64,000 nt of DNA from NCBI GenBank assembly GCA_029891385.1, contig JAIWQS010000076.1, positions 303,026-367,025 of the forward strand, given 5' to 3'. Under the pieces are notes generated by a model. It made no database searches. It was not told where the DNA came from and saw nothing but the letters and a program-made list of their open reading frames with translations. Made by a program: the position numbers and the translations under genes. Below are positions 43,927-54,308 of this stretch, piece by piece; positions within the stretch are counted from its first letter, which is position 1, and each line of letters starts with the position of its first letter. The DNA is from Erythroxylum novogranatense (Eukaryota; Streptophyta; Magnoliopsida; Malpighiales; Erythroxylaceae).

Positions 43927-46900
43927 TTTCTCCCATCCTTAAAAATTTAGTCCTCGAAATTCTTATCGAATTATTAGAGTACAGGATGCTCCTCCATTTT
44001 TCATTTAACTTCATCACTCGAAAACTTTCTTTCAAAAGATATTATTCATTAGACTCACTCGGTTATTCAATTCGTTGTTTGGTCATTCACTTTCTTAACT
44101 AGTTCCTCGTTATGCTTCAGATCGCTCACAATTTCCACTTTCTGTGTCGATAACACCCTAATCTTATCACATCAACATTTCCTTAACATACTCACGTATA
44201 TCACATTTTGAATCCAAGACATCTTTTGTCAGTAGCACTAACTCAGAATAATTTCATACGACCAATTCATAACGGCTTAGCGAATTCTTTTTCCTAATGT
44301 GAGCACACCTTAGCAAGTAATACCTTAGAGACAATTCAGCTTTGACTTAATACTTCACGTCACTTTAGTCTCGGTTCATGTAACTCTTATGTCAATCTCC
44401 GTATTCCATATCTTTGTCGTGAATCTACCTAATTCATTCATCTTCCTTGATTACTTAATTTCAACAACCTCTCAATCGATCTAACATTCAATCATTTTAG
44501 GCCTTACTTATCATAATACAAAGCGATGACACTTTCTATCATCTAACTCCTCATACGATATTCTATTGAAAACACTATGACAACGATTGTGATACTTAAA
44601 GTCAAATAGAACTATACATTGATCTCGTGTTCCTACAAACTCTAAACTATAAACTTTAAGCATATCTCAAGCAGTTAAAATAAATCGACAATACAAGCTG
44701 TCGATCCTTGACATATTTCTTCTAGGCTATATAGCTGAAATCACCATTTGTACTTTTCTCACGGTCTCATGTTTAATCATCTTTGCCGATCGCATACTTC
44801 TTATCTCGATCACCTAGTATCATTTTCCTACTCGAACTCAAAATTCATACTCATTTCCAATTTCTTAATAACATTCACAAGTTTTGAATCTTCAATTTGG
44901 TCTTGGTTTATAAAATCTAATCTAAACTTTCGGTGACTAATCATTTTGCCCAAAACTCAATTCCACATTCTACACTCTTTCTTGCCTAGATTGGATAACC
45001 TCGATATCCAAATCGATGAAACTCTTGCTATTAAATTCTCTATTCAATACATCGGATCATAACATTAGATTATACAATCATAATCCTTGAATAATTTTAT
45101 CTATTACTTGGTCTCATATTGAGTTCTTTCAACTCAAGCATCGTTATTGATTTTCATACTTCTTGTTTCACTCACCTATATCCTTCTTCTCATTCAAACT
45201 TGACACTCGGATCTGTTTTAAATCTCACGATCTCTTAATCCTTAATTTGAGGTAAACTAAACTCTCTATTCAATGCTTTCTTTTGTATTAGTTACGATAA
45301 CCTCAATATCAATTTCTACTTAAGGTATCCGATATACCACTTAACTTCACTTGGACTTTCTCGCTAGAGCAATCATAGCCTTCGGTATTTATATCAATCT
45401 CACGAATCTCATAATTAATTCTCCCAATTCATTGATTGCCTCAATTTTTACGATCTGTACTTGCATATGTATATTTAAGATATTCCTATACATATCTTGT
45501 CTCCAAACTTTGAAATAATCATTAGTGTAGCAGTTCTCAATCATGTATCAAATAATCAACTCATAAGTCTTCAGTTGTCTTCATACATATAAAATCACTT
45601 TGTTACGCTACGTTGGATTTCAGCCATATGTCTTATACAACATCAGTGCATACTATAAAATTTCCAAATCTATATGATATAATTTACCTCAGCATAGTTC
45701 CTTCAAAATTCTCTTTACTTACGTTACTCATACGCTTTACACATTTTTTCCATGTATTCAACCTATTCTTTTAAATTCTTCGAATGCCTTTAATACACCA
45801 TCAAATCTTGAATCTCTTTAGTCTCTAATACCATAGAGCTATTGGGCATTTATTAACTCAAACATTTATTATCACATTTCATGTGCCTCCTGATTAGCTC
45901 TCGTGATTTCTTAAAGAACTGATTCCTTAATGCGGTGCATTGTCTCACTTTCCTTTCACTTTTCTAATTGACTTCCTTAGCGGATGATTTTCTCCATTCC
46001 TTGAATTTCCTTAGATCTCGCTTGGACTTATTCTTATGTTTGCTCATTCATACCAATTTCTCCATACATTGTCATTTACTTGATTTGAATACTTTCATCA
46101 AGTCGGATTTACATCTCTCGAACATACTTTCACATAATATAACTTGAACATACCTATTCCGCATACTAGCAAATTCTTGTCTCCATAAATTCAAGAATCC
46201 ACTCATACGACTCTTTACATCACACCAAAGTACATACCTTTTTGGTAACATATTCCCTCCACCTTGATGCTTTGTTAGGAGTGTCCTAACTTTCAAATCA
46301 TTACATGTTCCTTCATGATCAGTTCTTCCATTGATCATCTTTAATATAAACTACCGATTTGCTTATTCAACTTAACAAAATTTTTCTTCATTAGAGGGTT
46401 TCTTGCTACCATCTTTATCGATTCATGCAATCTTGATCAATCTCCTATTATCAGCTATTCTTAATACATGGGAAGAATAATTCCTATCTTCCCCACAAGG
46501 TCATAATGTTCAAAGCACCCAAAACCCGAGGAATAATGAACATACTTATTATCGTATATGCTTGGGTGGCGACATCAAATTCATCCTATTTTGTCCACTT
46601 ACTAATTCATATTTTCATGTTTGATACTTTGGTCTCCATTAATCCCAGATAATATTCTTCTCGGATCAATTTATTTCTTATTGTGACATTTTAACAAATC
46701 TCAATCTATTCCCGTGATCCTTATGAGCACCTTCATATATTACTCTAGTTTCTCCTCAGCGTGAGACCATGGGAGCTATGTCTAACAAATATCCAATGAG
46801 TCATAAGTTTCTTCCTCTATCATCTCCACATATACTTATATTACTTACGTGTGTAATATACTCACTTGTATATCTTGATAGGTCATCATATAGATACTCA

Positions 46901-47601
46901 CAAGAACAACAATTTAACCTTCTTGGGCATGCAAAATATCACTATCATTCATATAATCTTCCCATTATCCTTCACATTACATCTTACATATATATATTCA
47001 CCCTTTATTCAAATTTATAGATGTAAAAAATCATCACACAACTTACATATCAAACATGTAGCAAATTTCTCAAATCAATCACAATGATAAAAGAAACATT
47101 TATGAAGTAAGTGAAAACATTTCATTTCTTGTTTCAAAACAAACTTTATTTCTTAATTGAAAAAGAAAACTTAAAAGCTCATTACTTAAATTATAAAGCT
47201 GTACCACTTGCACTTACGTGGGTTCGATTTCATATTCTTAAGACCATAAGAATCTTTGTTTTCAATACATTCCACTTGTTCACTTTAAGCTCAACTTTTC
47301 CACTTATATACTTCTCTTCCTTAGACAAGCCATGTTCATCTATTTACATCTAGATCACATTAGGAATATATCACCATAACGCCATACTTTGCATTCCCAC
47401 CACGTCAATTACATTGAATCATTTTCGTCATATTACCCATATCTTTGTTTAGCATTTCCATTTATCGATGAAAAATTCTTGTTTTGTTCATTAATTCGAT
47501 TAGCCAAACTCTTAACAATTGCTTATTAATCCAAACTCTTAACAATTGCTTATCTGAGTAACTTATGCAAGATCTCAATTCCGGCGCTCTGATACCATAA
47601 C
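43927..47601 (-). other. Non-coding internal region of the LARD-like element
   Basis: Pyrimidine-rich on the plus strand and AT-rich. Six-frame reading shows only short frames with no gag, protease, RT or integrase motif, in contrast to the copia elements nearby. It is bounded by the PBS on the right and the purine tract on the left. Confidence 0.65.
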
Positions 47602-47709
47602 TGTTGGAACCCCTCCTCGGTGAGTCGCGGGCTGGCGTCCTCCGTGACATCTGGGCGTCCAAATGTCAAGGAGGACGTCGACCCGCGACTCCACGGGAAG
47701 GTTTCAACA
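47602..47709. repeat. GC-rich inverted repeat in truncated LTR
   Basis: The arms GTGAGTCGCGGGCTGGCGTC (from 47,620) and the near inverse at 47,662-47,694 (GACGTCGACCCGCGACTCCAC with ATGTCAAGGAG before it) can pair over about 30 bp around a short loop. The block is bounded by TGTTGGAACC on the left and GGTTTCAACA on the right, also nearly inverse. The copy at 40,318 shares only the left half. Confidence 0.75.
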
Positions 47710-48736
47710 CAAACTCCGTAGGAATTGATTTGCTTCATAATAAGACTTCGGAAAATATTTACCATTCGGTAATACATCCTTCAACAAAGCAAGTAACATG
47801 TCAAATGACTTATTGCTCCACTTGTTGTACACTTTCAAATGAAGCAACTTCATTAGAAAAGACATCTTTGAATAATTCGTACATCCGAATTACAACTCTT
47901 TGACTTTACTCAACAATTCATGAAAGCCACCCGTAGTAGAATGTTCAATGCCTATGGGGCGACTCCTTTCGCCTTCATTAATTGGATGATCATTTGAAAG
48001 TACCCACGTCATCAAGCAAAGTTTGCATCCCATCATCCTCCTCATCGCTATCACCTTCATTAATATCAATGCTCGTCCCATCTATGTCAACATTTGCGAT
48101 GTCAAGCCTTTCTTCCCTAGGCATAAATCTATATCTTGGCACTTCACCATGTAAAACCAGTGGTGTATGATTGGTCAATGCCGAATTGCATTAAATGTTC
48201 AAACACATTTATGCGAGATCTCTTATAACAATTCATACACCGTGCCTGAGGGCATGCAATGTCACACTCTTTGCCCTTTTTCCGGTGACAAAATTCATAA
48301 ACATCCTTACTCCATCAATGTATTCTGAGAAACCCTAACCTTTGTTCATCAACTCTTGTCCATAGAGCAACAAACGACTATCAATTCAATCTCGAATGAA
48401 ACATTATGTTATGTTAGTAGCGAAGGATGAGGAAAGGTTAAATCGTACCTAAATTAAGTTGTAGAGCGACTAGCATTAGCGTGGCAAAACAAAGTTTTGC
48501 TAACTTACGTATCTAAGAATTAGGCGTTGCTCTACATACTAATCAATGATCCGAGTCCGTCTGCAAATGCCGATCGGTGCGTAAGCCGATGCGTTCGTCT
48601 CGCCGAAAACGATGCCGTCTTGGATCAAAAATCTAGGGTTGAAATACCGGGCGGTGCAAGCCATTTTCGGTCGATACCGGCGATACCGGTGATTAGAAAA
48701 ATACCGGTGATTTCGGTAATTTCGGTTTTCTAGGGA

Positions 48737-49110
48737 CTATTGCAAAAAAAAATTTAACCTAAAACCCAACCCCCGGCCCCGACCTACTCTCACTACTCTC
48801 CTCTTCTTCTCTCTTCTACTTCGCTCCTCCGTCAGTCTCCGCGTCCTCGTCCATGGATCCGTGTCGTCAAGTCGCTCCTCCGTCCGTCTCCGGTGGTCTT
48901 CTCGTCCGTCTGTAGTCTTGGCTCTTCGTTCTTCTCCCTCGCGTCGCCGCCTCGTCGGTCGGTCGTCCTCCTCCGCCGACTTGATCGGTTCTCCTTCTCC
49001 CTCGCGTGAGTCGCGTCGTCGGTCCTCCACCGTCGGTGATAGCCTTGCGGCCTTGTCCCTCGTCCTCAAGCGTCAACCCGAGCCGACAGACATCGACCCG
49101 GATCTGTGAA
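48737..49110 (+). other. GC- and pyrimidine-rich leader of the hAT element
   Basis: A sharp GC-rich, CT-rich island (CTCCTCCGTC, TCGTCCGTCT repeated) in an AT-rich setting. Open frames on both strands here are low-complexity Arg/Ser-rich products of the composition. Position suggests a promoter or 5' leader of the hAT transposase. This is inference. Confidence 0.5.
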
Positions 49111-49860
49111 GAAGACCGAATGTATTGTTTGATTTTTCATGGATTTTGAGATTAATTGCTTCTGTCATTGTGTTGGTTGTTGGATAATGGTAGATTTGTT
49201 GTTAAAAATTGGATGACGATGGATTTTTGGTTGTTTTGTTGGGAATTGCTTCTGTTTTTGCGATGGATACTAATGATGAATTGATGATGGATTTGGGTTG
49301 AATACTTGAAGTGTTGAACACTTGAACCGTTGAAGTGTAAAAAATGGAAATGGTGAAGGTGATTTCGGTTGAAATGTTGAATGGCATTCTTGAAGTGAAC
49401 TTGACATTTTGCATTTTGGTTTTTGGCATTTTGGATTATGGAAGTTGATTTTAGATTTTGGCATTGAATTGATCTGAATGTCTCATTGGAAAATAAATTT
49501 AGAATTGTAATTGTGATTGAATTGTTGAATTGTGGATGAATGAGATTTATTTTTAATTTGTGCAATTGAATTTGAGATTGAGTTTGATAATTTGATAATC
49601 AAAATCAAATTAACATTTAAACCTAATTTTAATTGTAAAATTGATAATCAAATGTGAAATAAATAATTAAATGTAAGTTTGTAAAATGAATAATCAAAAT
49701 CGTTAAAATTGAAAAAACTTAAATCATTAATTGATATATTGTTAATATTTGTTATATGGTAATTCTTTTTTATATTTGGGTATTGAATTTTGATAAATAA
49801 TTAGTTAAGTATAAATTTGGGTATTTGGGAATTGGAATTTAATTGAATTAGAATGGATTT
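49111..49860. other. AT-rich spacer, possible hAT intron
   Basis: Simple GAA/TTG-rich sequence without recognisable coding; minus-strand frames here are Asn/His/Phe-rich composition artefacts. It leads into the tandem-repeat zone. Confidence 0.4.
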
Positions 49861-49972
49861 GAATTAAATTAGAATGGATTTGAATTGAATTAGAATGTAA
49901 ATTAAATTAGAATTGAATTGAATTGTAATGAAATTGAATGGAATTGAAATTTGAATTTGGATTGAAAATTGA

Positions 49973-50345
49973 TTGAATGGAAATGAAATTATGAATGTTT
50001 TGTAATTGTTAGGATTGGAAATTGTTGTTAATGGAATGAATGGAAATGAAATTATGAATGTTTTGTAATTGTTATGATTGGAAATTGTTGTTAATGGAAT
50101 GAATGGAAATGAAATTATGAATGTTTTGTAATTGTTAGAATTGGAAATTGTTGGGAATGGATTGAATGGAAATAGAATTATGAATGTTTTGTAATTGTTA
50201 GGATTGGAAATTGTTGGGAATGGATTGAATGGAAATGGAATTATGAAAGTTTTGTAATTGTTAGGATTGAAAATTGTTGGGAATGGATTGTTTGGAAATG
50301 GAATTATGAATGTTTTGAAATTGTTAAGATTGAGAATTGTTGGAA
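49973..50345. repeat. Minisatellite, six copies of about 62 bp
   Basis: The unit TGAATGGAAATGAAATTATG, then AATGTTTTGTAATTGTTAGG and ATTGGAAATTGTTG, is repeated about six times with increasing divergence to the right (for example GAAAGTTTTG and TGTTTTGAAATTG variants). It merges into the pentamer array at about 50,345. Confidence 0.9.
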
Positions 50346-51240
50346 TTGAATTGAATGGAATTGAATTGAATTGAATGGATTGGATTGGATTGAATTGAAT
50401 TGAGTTGATTTGAATTGAATTGGATTGGATTGGATTGGATTGGATTGGATTGGATTGGATTGGATTGGATTGAATTGAATTGGATTGAATTGGATTAGAT
50501 TGAATTGAATTGGATTGGATTAAATTAAATTTGATTTGATTGGATTGAATTGCATTGGATATTATTGGAATTGAATTGAATTGAATAGAATTGAATTGGA
50601 ATTGGAATTGGAATTGAATTGAGTTGAATTGGATTGGATTGGATTGGATTGAATTTATTTGAATTGGATTAGATTGAATTGAATTGAATTGAATTTGATT
50701 GAATTGGATTGGATTGAATTGAATTGAATTCAATCTAATTTAATTTAATTGAATTGGATTGGATTGGATTGGATTGGATTGGATTGGATTGAGTTGAGTT
50801 GAGTTGAGTTGAGTTGAATTGAATTGAATTGAATTTGATTGGATTGGATTGGATTGGATTGGATTGGATTGGATTGGATTGAGTTGAGTTGAGTTGAGTT
50901 GAGTTGAGTTGAATTGAATTGAATTGAATTGAATTTGATTGAATTGAATTGGATTAGATTGAATTGAATTGAATTGAATTTGATTGAATTGAATTGGATT
51001 TGATTGGATTGGATTGGATTGGATTGGATTGAGTTGAGTTGAATTGAATTGAATTGGATTTGATTGGATTGTTTTGAATTGAATAGAATTGTTTTGAATT
51101 GAATTGAATTGTATTTGAATTGAATTGAATTGGATTGAATTGAATTGGATTGGATTGAAATGGATTAGATTGAATTGCATTGAATTGAATTTAATTGAAT
51201 TGGATTGGATTAGGTTGAATTGAATTGAATTGAATGTTTT
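50345..51240. repeat. GAATT/GGATT/GAGTT pentanucleotide array, about 0.9 kb
   Basis: Nearly uninterrupted pentamers of the forms GAATT, GGATT and GAGTT. Homogeneous blocks occur (GGATT x8-10 at about 50,418-50,470, 50,755-50,790 and 50,840-50,880; GAGTT x5-6 at about 50,790-50,815 and 50,881-50,910). The block GGATT–GAGTT–GAATT recurs with the same order, so higher-order duplication is present. The long minus-strand frames over this region (about 146 and 289 codons, Asn/Ser/Ile/Gln/Phe only) are artefacts. Confidence 0.95.
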
Positions 51241-51304
51241 GAATTGTTACCTTTGTGCATATTGTCATTATGTCTTTGAAATTATGTGTTATTCATTTTT
51301 GTGT

Positions 51305-53680
51305 GAGATAAATGGAAGGAAGTTCAAATATTCGATCAATCTAGTTCGGAAGATCTGATGATCGAACTTGGGCTCACTTTGGTGTGGTTCGATCGAAAAG
51401 AATCATACTATTTGCTTGTTTTGTAATAAGCATTTGAAAGGTGGAGGAATCACCGATTGAAAAGACATTTAAATTTGGGGTTAAAGGAGATGTGGGCGTG
51501 TAAAAAGTAAGTCATGATGTGAAGTGGCGGATGAAGACATTGCTTGAAGAACATCGATTTGAGAAAGATAGAGAGAAAGATTGAATCTTGAAATTGGTAG
51601 TGGAAGTTCATTTCCGGTTTAGTGGTGATTATGGAGATGTTGAGGTGGAAGTGGTAGTGGAAGTGGTAGTGGTGCTGGTAGTGAGTGCCGGTAGTGTTCC
51701 ATCTCGGTTTGAGGATCTGTCTGATCTGAAGTGAGGAGAGAAGAAAGGCGTTTACTGGTTTCTTTGCACCACGAACAACTCTGGAGCCCGACCTTGATTA
51801 AGTAGTGCAATCAGAAGAGATCGGCTCCTGATGTGGATATGGCGTAGCGGATGGTGGTATAATCTGAGTTCGTCATTTAATGCTTCTCGATCATATTATT
51901 ATCAACCTATGATAGATGCCATAGCCTCTTATGGTCCAGGATACAAAGGGCCATCGGTTGATGACTTAAGAGGTAAACTTTTGAGTTGTGCTGTGTTTGA
52001 AATGAGAGCTTATTTGGTTGAACGAAGAGTGAATTGGGGTATTAATGGATGCTCAATTATGTGTGATGGTTGGACGAATAGGAGACAAGAGCCTATCATA
52101 AATTTTTTGGTTTATTGTTTTAATGGCTCTATGTTTTTAAAATCGATTGATGCATCTGGCATGATTAGAAATGCTGATAATTTGTTTCGGATATTTGATG
52201 AAGTTGTGAATGAAGTAGGGGTGGAAAACATTGTTCAGTTTATTACCGACAATGATTCCGCTTATCATGGCGAGGATAAGGTTGCGAAAACCTATAATTC
52301 CTTTTATTGGACTCCTTGTGTTGCATTGCATTGACTTATCTTTGGAGGATATAGGAAATCCTAGGTATTTTCTGTTTTGATGAGACCATCGAGAAGGCAA
52401 AGAAGGTGACAAAATTTATTTATAATCGTGCATGGGTTCTAAATTTGATGAGCAGGATTTACCAATGGTAGGAATTTGTGTAAGCCTATTTGTGACAAGA
52501 TTTGCGACAAATTTCTTATCACTTGATCTTTTCTTTCGTTGAGGGTGGAGTTAAGGCAAATGTTTACAAGTGATAAGTGAGTTACATCTCGGCGTACTAG
52601 GTCTAATCTTTGGAATGGAAGTTTGCGATATCATCTTTGGAAGATAGGAATTTTAGTGCATAATGTCAATTCGTTATCCGAGTTTGTGAGCCATTGGTGA
52701 GGTACTTGGTTGGTGATAGTGAAGAAAAGCCAACAATGGGTTATATTTTGATGCGATGGAGAGAACAGCGGAAGCAATCAAGGCCAATCTGAAACATAGG
52801 CCTTCTTTATACCGACCATATATCTCGATCATTAATGAGAAGGAAAAGACAACTTTCTTCTCCATTGTTTGTAGTTGGGGTATTTTGAATCCGGTGTGTA
52901 TTTTAAATTTGGATGTTGAAAAGCAAGTGAAGTTAGTAGAGGAATGCTTATGACAATTACAACAATTGTTCCTCGTGACTCGATGCAAATTGCTTTAACC
53001 ACACAAATGGAGGCTTATAAGTACTCTTATGGAGATTTTGGAATGTCGGTTGCGATCCAACAAAGAGGACTTCTTTCTCCGGTATTACTTATTTCATATT
53101 TCTTATTTGTTGAAATTTATTTATCACTTTATTTTGTTTATAACACTACTTTTGTTTTCTTATAACTTGCGGTTGCTTGGTGGGATCTTTTGGATGTAGT
53201 GTTCAGATTTGAGAAAGTTTGCGATTGAATTTTAAGTCAATGTGTAAGTGCAAGCTGGGTGTGAACAGCTGGAGCACATTTGAATTTATCCATTCAAAAA
53301 AGGAATAGATTGGAGCATAAGAGGTTGAATGACTTGGTTTTGTTCGTTACAATTTAAAGCTTGGAAAGGTATGTTATTTTCATTATTTTAATTATTAATT
53401 TTATATAATTTCTTATAATTTTCTAATAATTAAATGTAATTGTTTACTAGGACTCTTAGTAGCACAAGTTGTTCAAATGATCCAATTGCAATTGATAATA
53501 TTGATATTTTGGCGGATTGGGTTTACGAAGAGCCGAATTTGGTTGATGTGAGTGATTTGAATGTGGAAGATGATCTTGGATGGGAAAGCATTGACATGCC
53601 ATTTGGTGCATTAAATTTGAATGATGATGATGATGAAGCTCCTCTGATGATGATGATTTTGTACCGAATGATCGATTAAG
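51305..53680 (+). pseudogene. hAT transposase (BED finger, DUF659, dimerisation domain), broken
   Basis: BED zinc finger zone (about 51,330-51,560): WAHFGVVRSKR, then C-x2-C-like sequence and LKGGGITRLKRHL, LKGDVGVCKKV in shifted frames. DUF659 is open at 51,831-52,334: RSYYYQPMIDAIASYGPGYK, INGCSIMCDGWTNRR (conserved Asp), FLKSIDASG, VENIVQFITDNDSAYH and FYWTPCVALH. Decayed middle with pieces such as VHNVNSLSEF and IVPRDSMQIA. The C-terminal dimerisation region (about 53,205-53,365) reads in mixed frames SGCE.NWSTFEFIHSKKRNRLEHKRLNDLVFV. An acidic tail is open at 53,456-53,679. It would cut and paste hAT DNA, but it is not functional as read. Confidence 0.88.
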
Positions 53681-54308
53681 TCGATCTTGATTCAATGGTA
53701 TCCATACTTTGACGATTGAACTTGGTTTTAATTTTCATCTTCTTTTAATTTTACTTGTATTTGATAATTGATGTTTATGTTAAATTATATTTATGTAATG
53801 TAAATGTAATATTTTGTTTGAGTTCAACTACTTGATTGCTTATTAATCATCAACCTTTTTGTAATAGGTTATTGTTCTTTTTATCGGATGTTTTGAATCT
53901 TTTGATGTAAATATGTAATATTATTTATTATAATGATGAAATTGTATGATTGTAATATTTTAAATGCTTTGTATTATTCTTAGTTTTATAATTGTATGAT
54001 GATGATGGTCTTTATTTATATTAATTGTGGTTATTATTTATATGTAAAATATTTACAAATTATTGTTATTTCAAATTAATTGTCATTATTATTTATTATT
54101 AAGAGTTTTTAAAGTATGGTTGATGTAAATAGTAAGCGGTAAAGTATCTGATGCGGTTGTATAATATATCAATATGGACTATTTTGCAATTTTAAAAAGT
54201 TTAGGGACTATTTTATAAATTTAAAAATATCCGAAATGGTACCGATTGAATGCGATTAGTTAGTTCGAGCCCAATCGATGCAAGGAGTCAGATGCGGTAT
54301 TCATAACA

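Larger units (their letters stand above)
40318..47709 (-). mobile_element. LARD-like non-coding LTR element inside CACTA transposase
   Basis: In minus orientation: a short 5' LTR remnant (47,709-47,602, ending GGTTCCAACA), the PBS TGGTATCAGAGCGCC at about 47,597-47,583, then about 3.7 kb of internal DNA without recognisable gag or pol. A chromovirus-style 3' terminus follows (ATTTCGAGGAC … AAGGATGGGAGAAA, about 43,960-43,927), and then a 3' LTR of about 3.6 kb (43,926-40,318) starting TGCTGGGCCTCG and ending with the same GGTTCCAACA. LTR and internal sizes and the lack of genes fit large retrotransposon derivatives (LARD); the terminal motifs point to a Tekay/Del-type parent. The 5' LTR keeps only its last ~100 bp, and no TSD is visible. 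Confidence 0.72.
37377..48370 (-). pseudogene. CACTA TNP2-type transposase (tnpD-like), split by insertion
   Basis: The catalytic transposase of CACTA elements. In minus order: Transpos_assoc domain (about 48,370-48,180: EYIDGVRMFMNF, then CARCMNCYKRSR and NVFEHLMQFGIDQSY in shifted frames); a helical N-terminal part (about 47,950-47,712: FHELLSKVKEL, KMSFLMKLLHLKVYNKWS); the LARD-like insertion; then 40,315-39,763 with SIHACKYNCCLYWKEYEDLE, KVLRYFPLQSRLQRLFMS and RNVRLGLAIDGFNPHGN (Transposase_21); HAYRKEYL and KTKDTIKARLDLEDM (about 39,340-39,200); DUF4218 (about 38,860-38,740: PPAFFDVMVHLALHLPNEG); and DUF4216 (37,880-37,377: VVLFKCKWYDLGKSNMRV) with an acidic tail. Many stops and shifts are present. 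Confidence 0.9.
48634..54308 (+). mobile_element. hAT transposon (BED/DUF659 type), decayed, inside CACTA
   Basis: Plus-strand hAT-type transposase remnants lie between 51,305 and 53,680. The probable left end is TAGGGTTGAAATACCGGGCGG (48,634), followed by repeated CGGTGATTTCGG/ATACCGG phrases and TAGGGACTATTGCAA. The right side mirrors these (GGGACTATTTTATAAA, CCGAAATGGTACCG, GCGGTATTCATAAC at about 54,150-54,308). The terminal inverted repeats are imperfect and no 8-bp TSD was found, so the edges are approximate. A GC-rich leader (48,737-49,110) and a large tandem-repeat zone precede the coding part. Confidence 0.7.

Noticed and set aside
47462..47777. Minus- and plus-strand frames around 47,500-47,900
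   Set aside because: They cross the LARD/CACTA boundary; the coding signal there is the CACTA transposase N-terminus in another frame.
48737..49110. Arg/Ser-rich frames on both strands in the GC-rich island
   Set aside because: Both strands are open because of CTC/GAG-rich composition; no domain, and it fits a transposon leader.
49864..51180. Long minus-strand open frames (about 289 and 146 codons) over the pentamer array
   Set aside because: They consist almost entirely of Asn, Ser, Ile, Gln, Phe and Pro read from GAATT/GGATT repeats; a pentamer array without stop words is open by chance.
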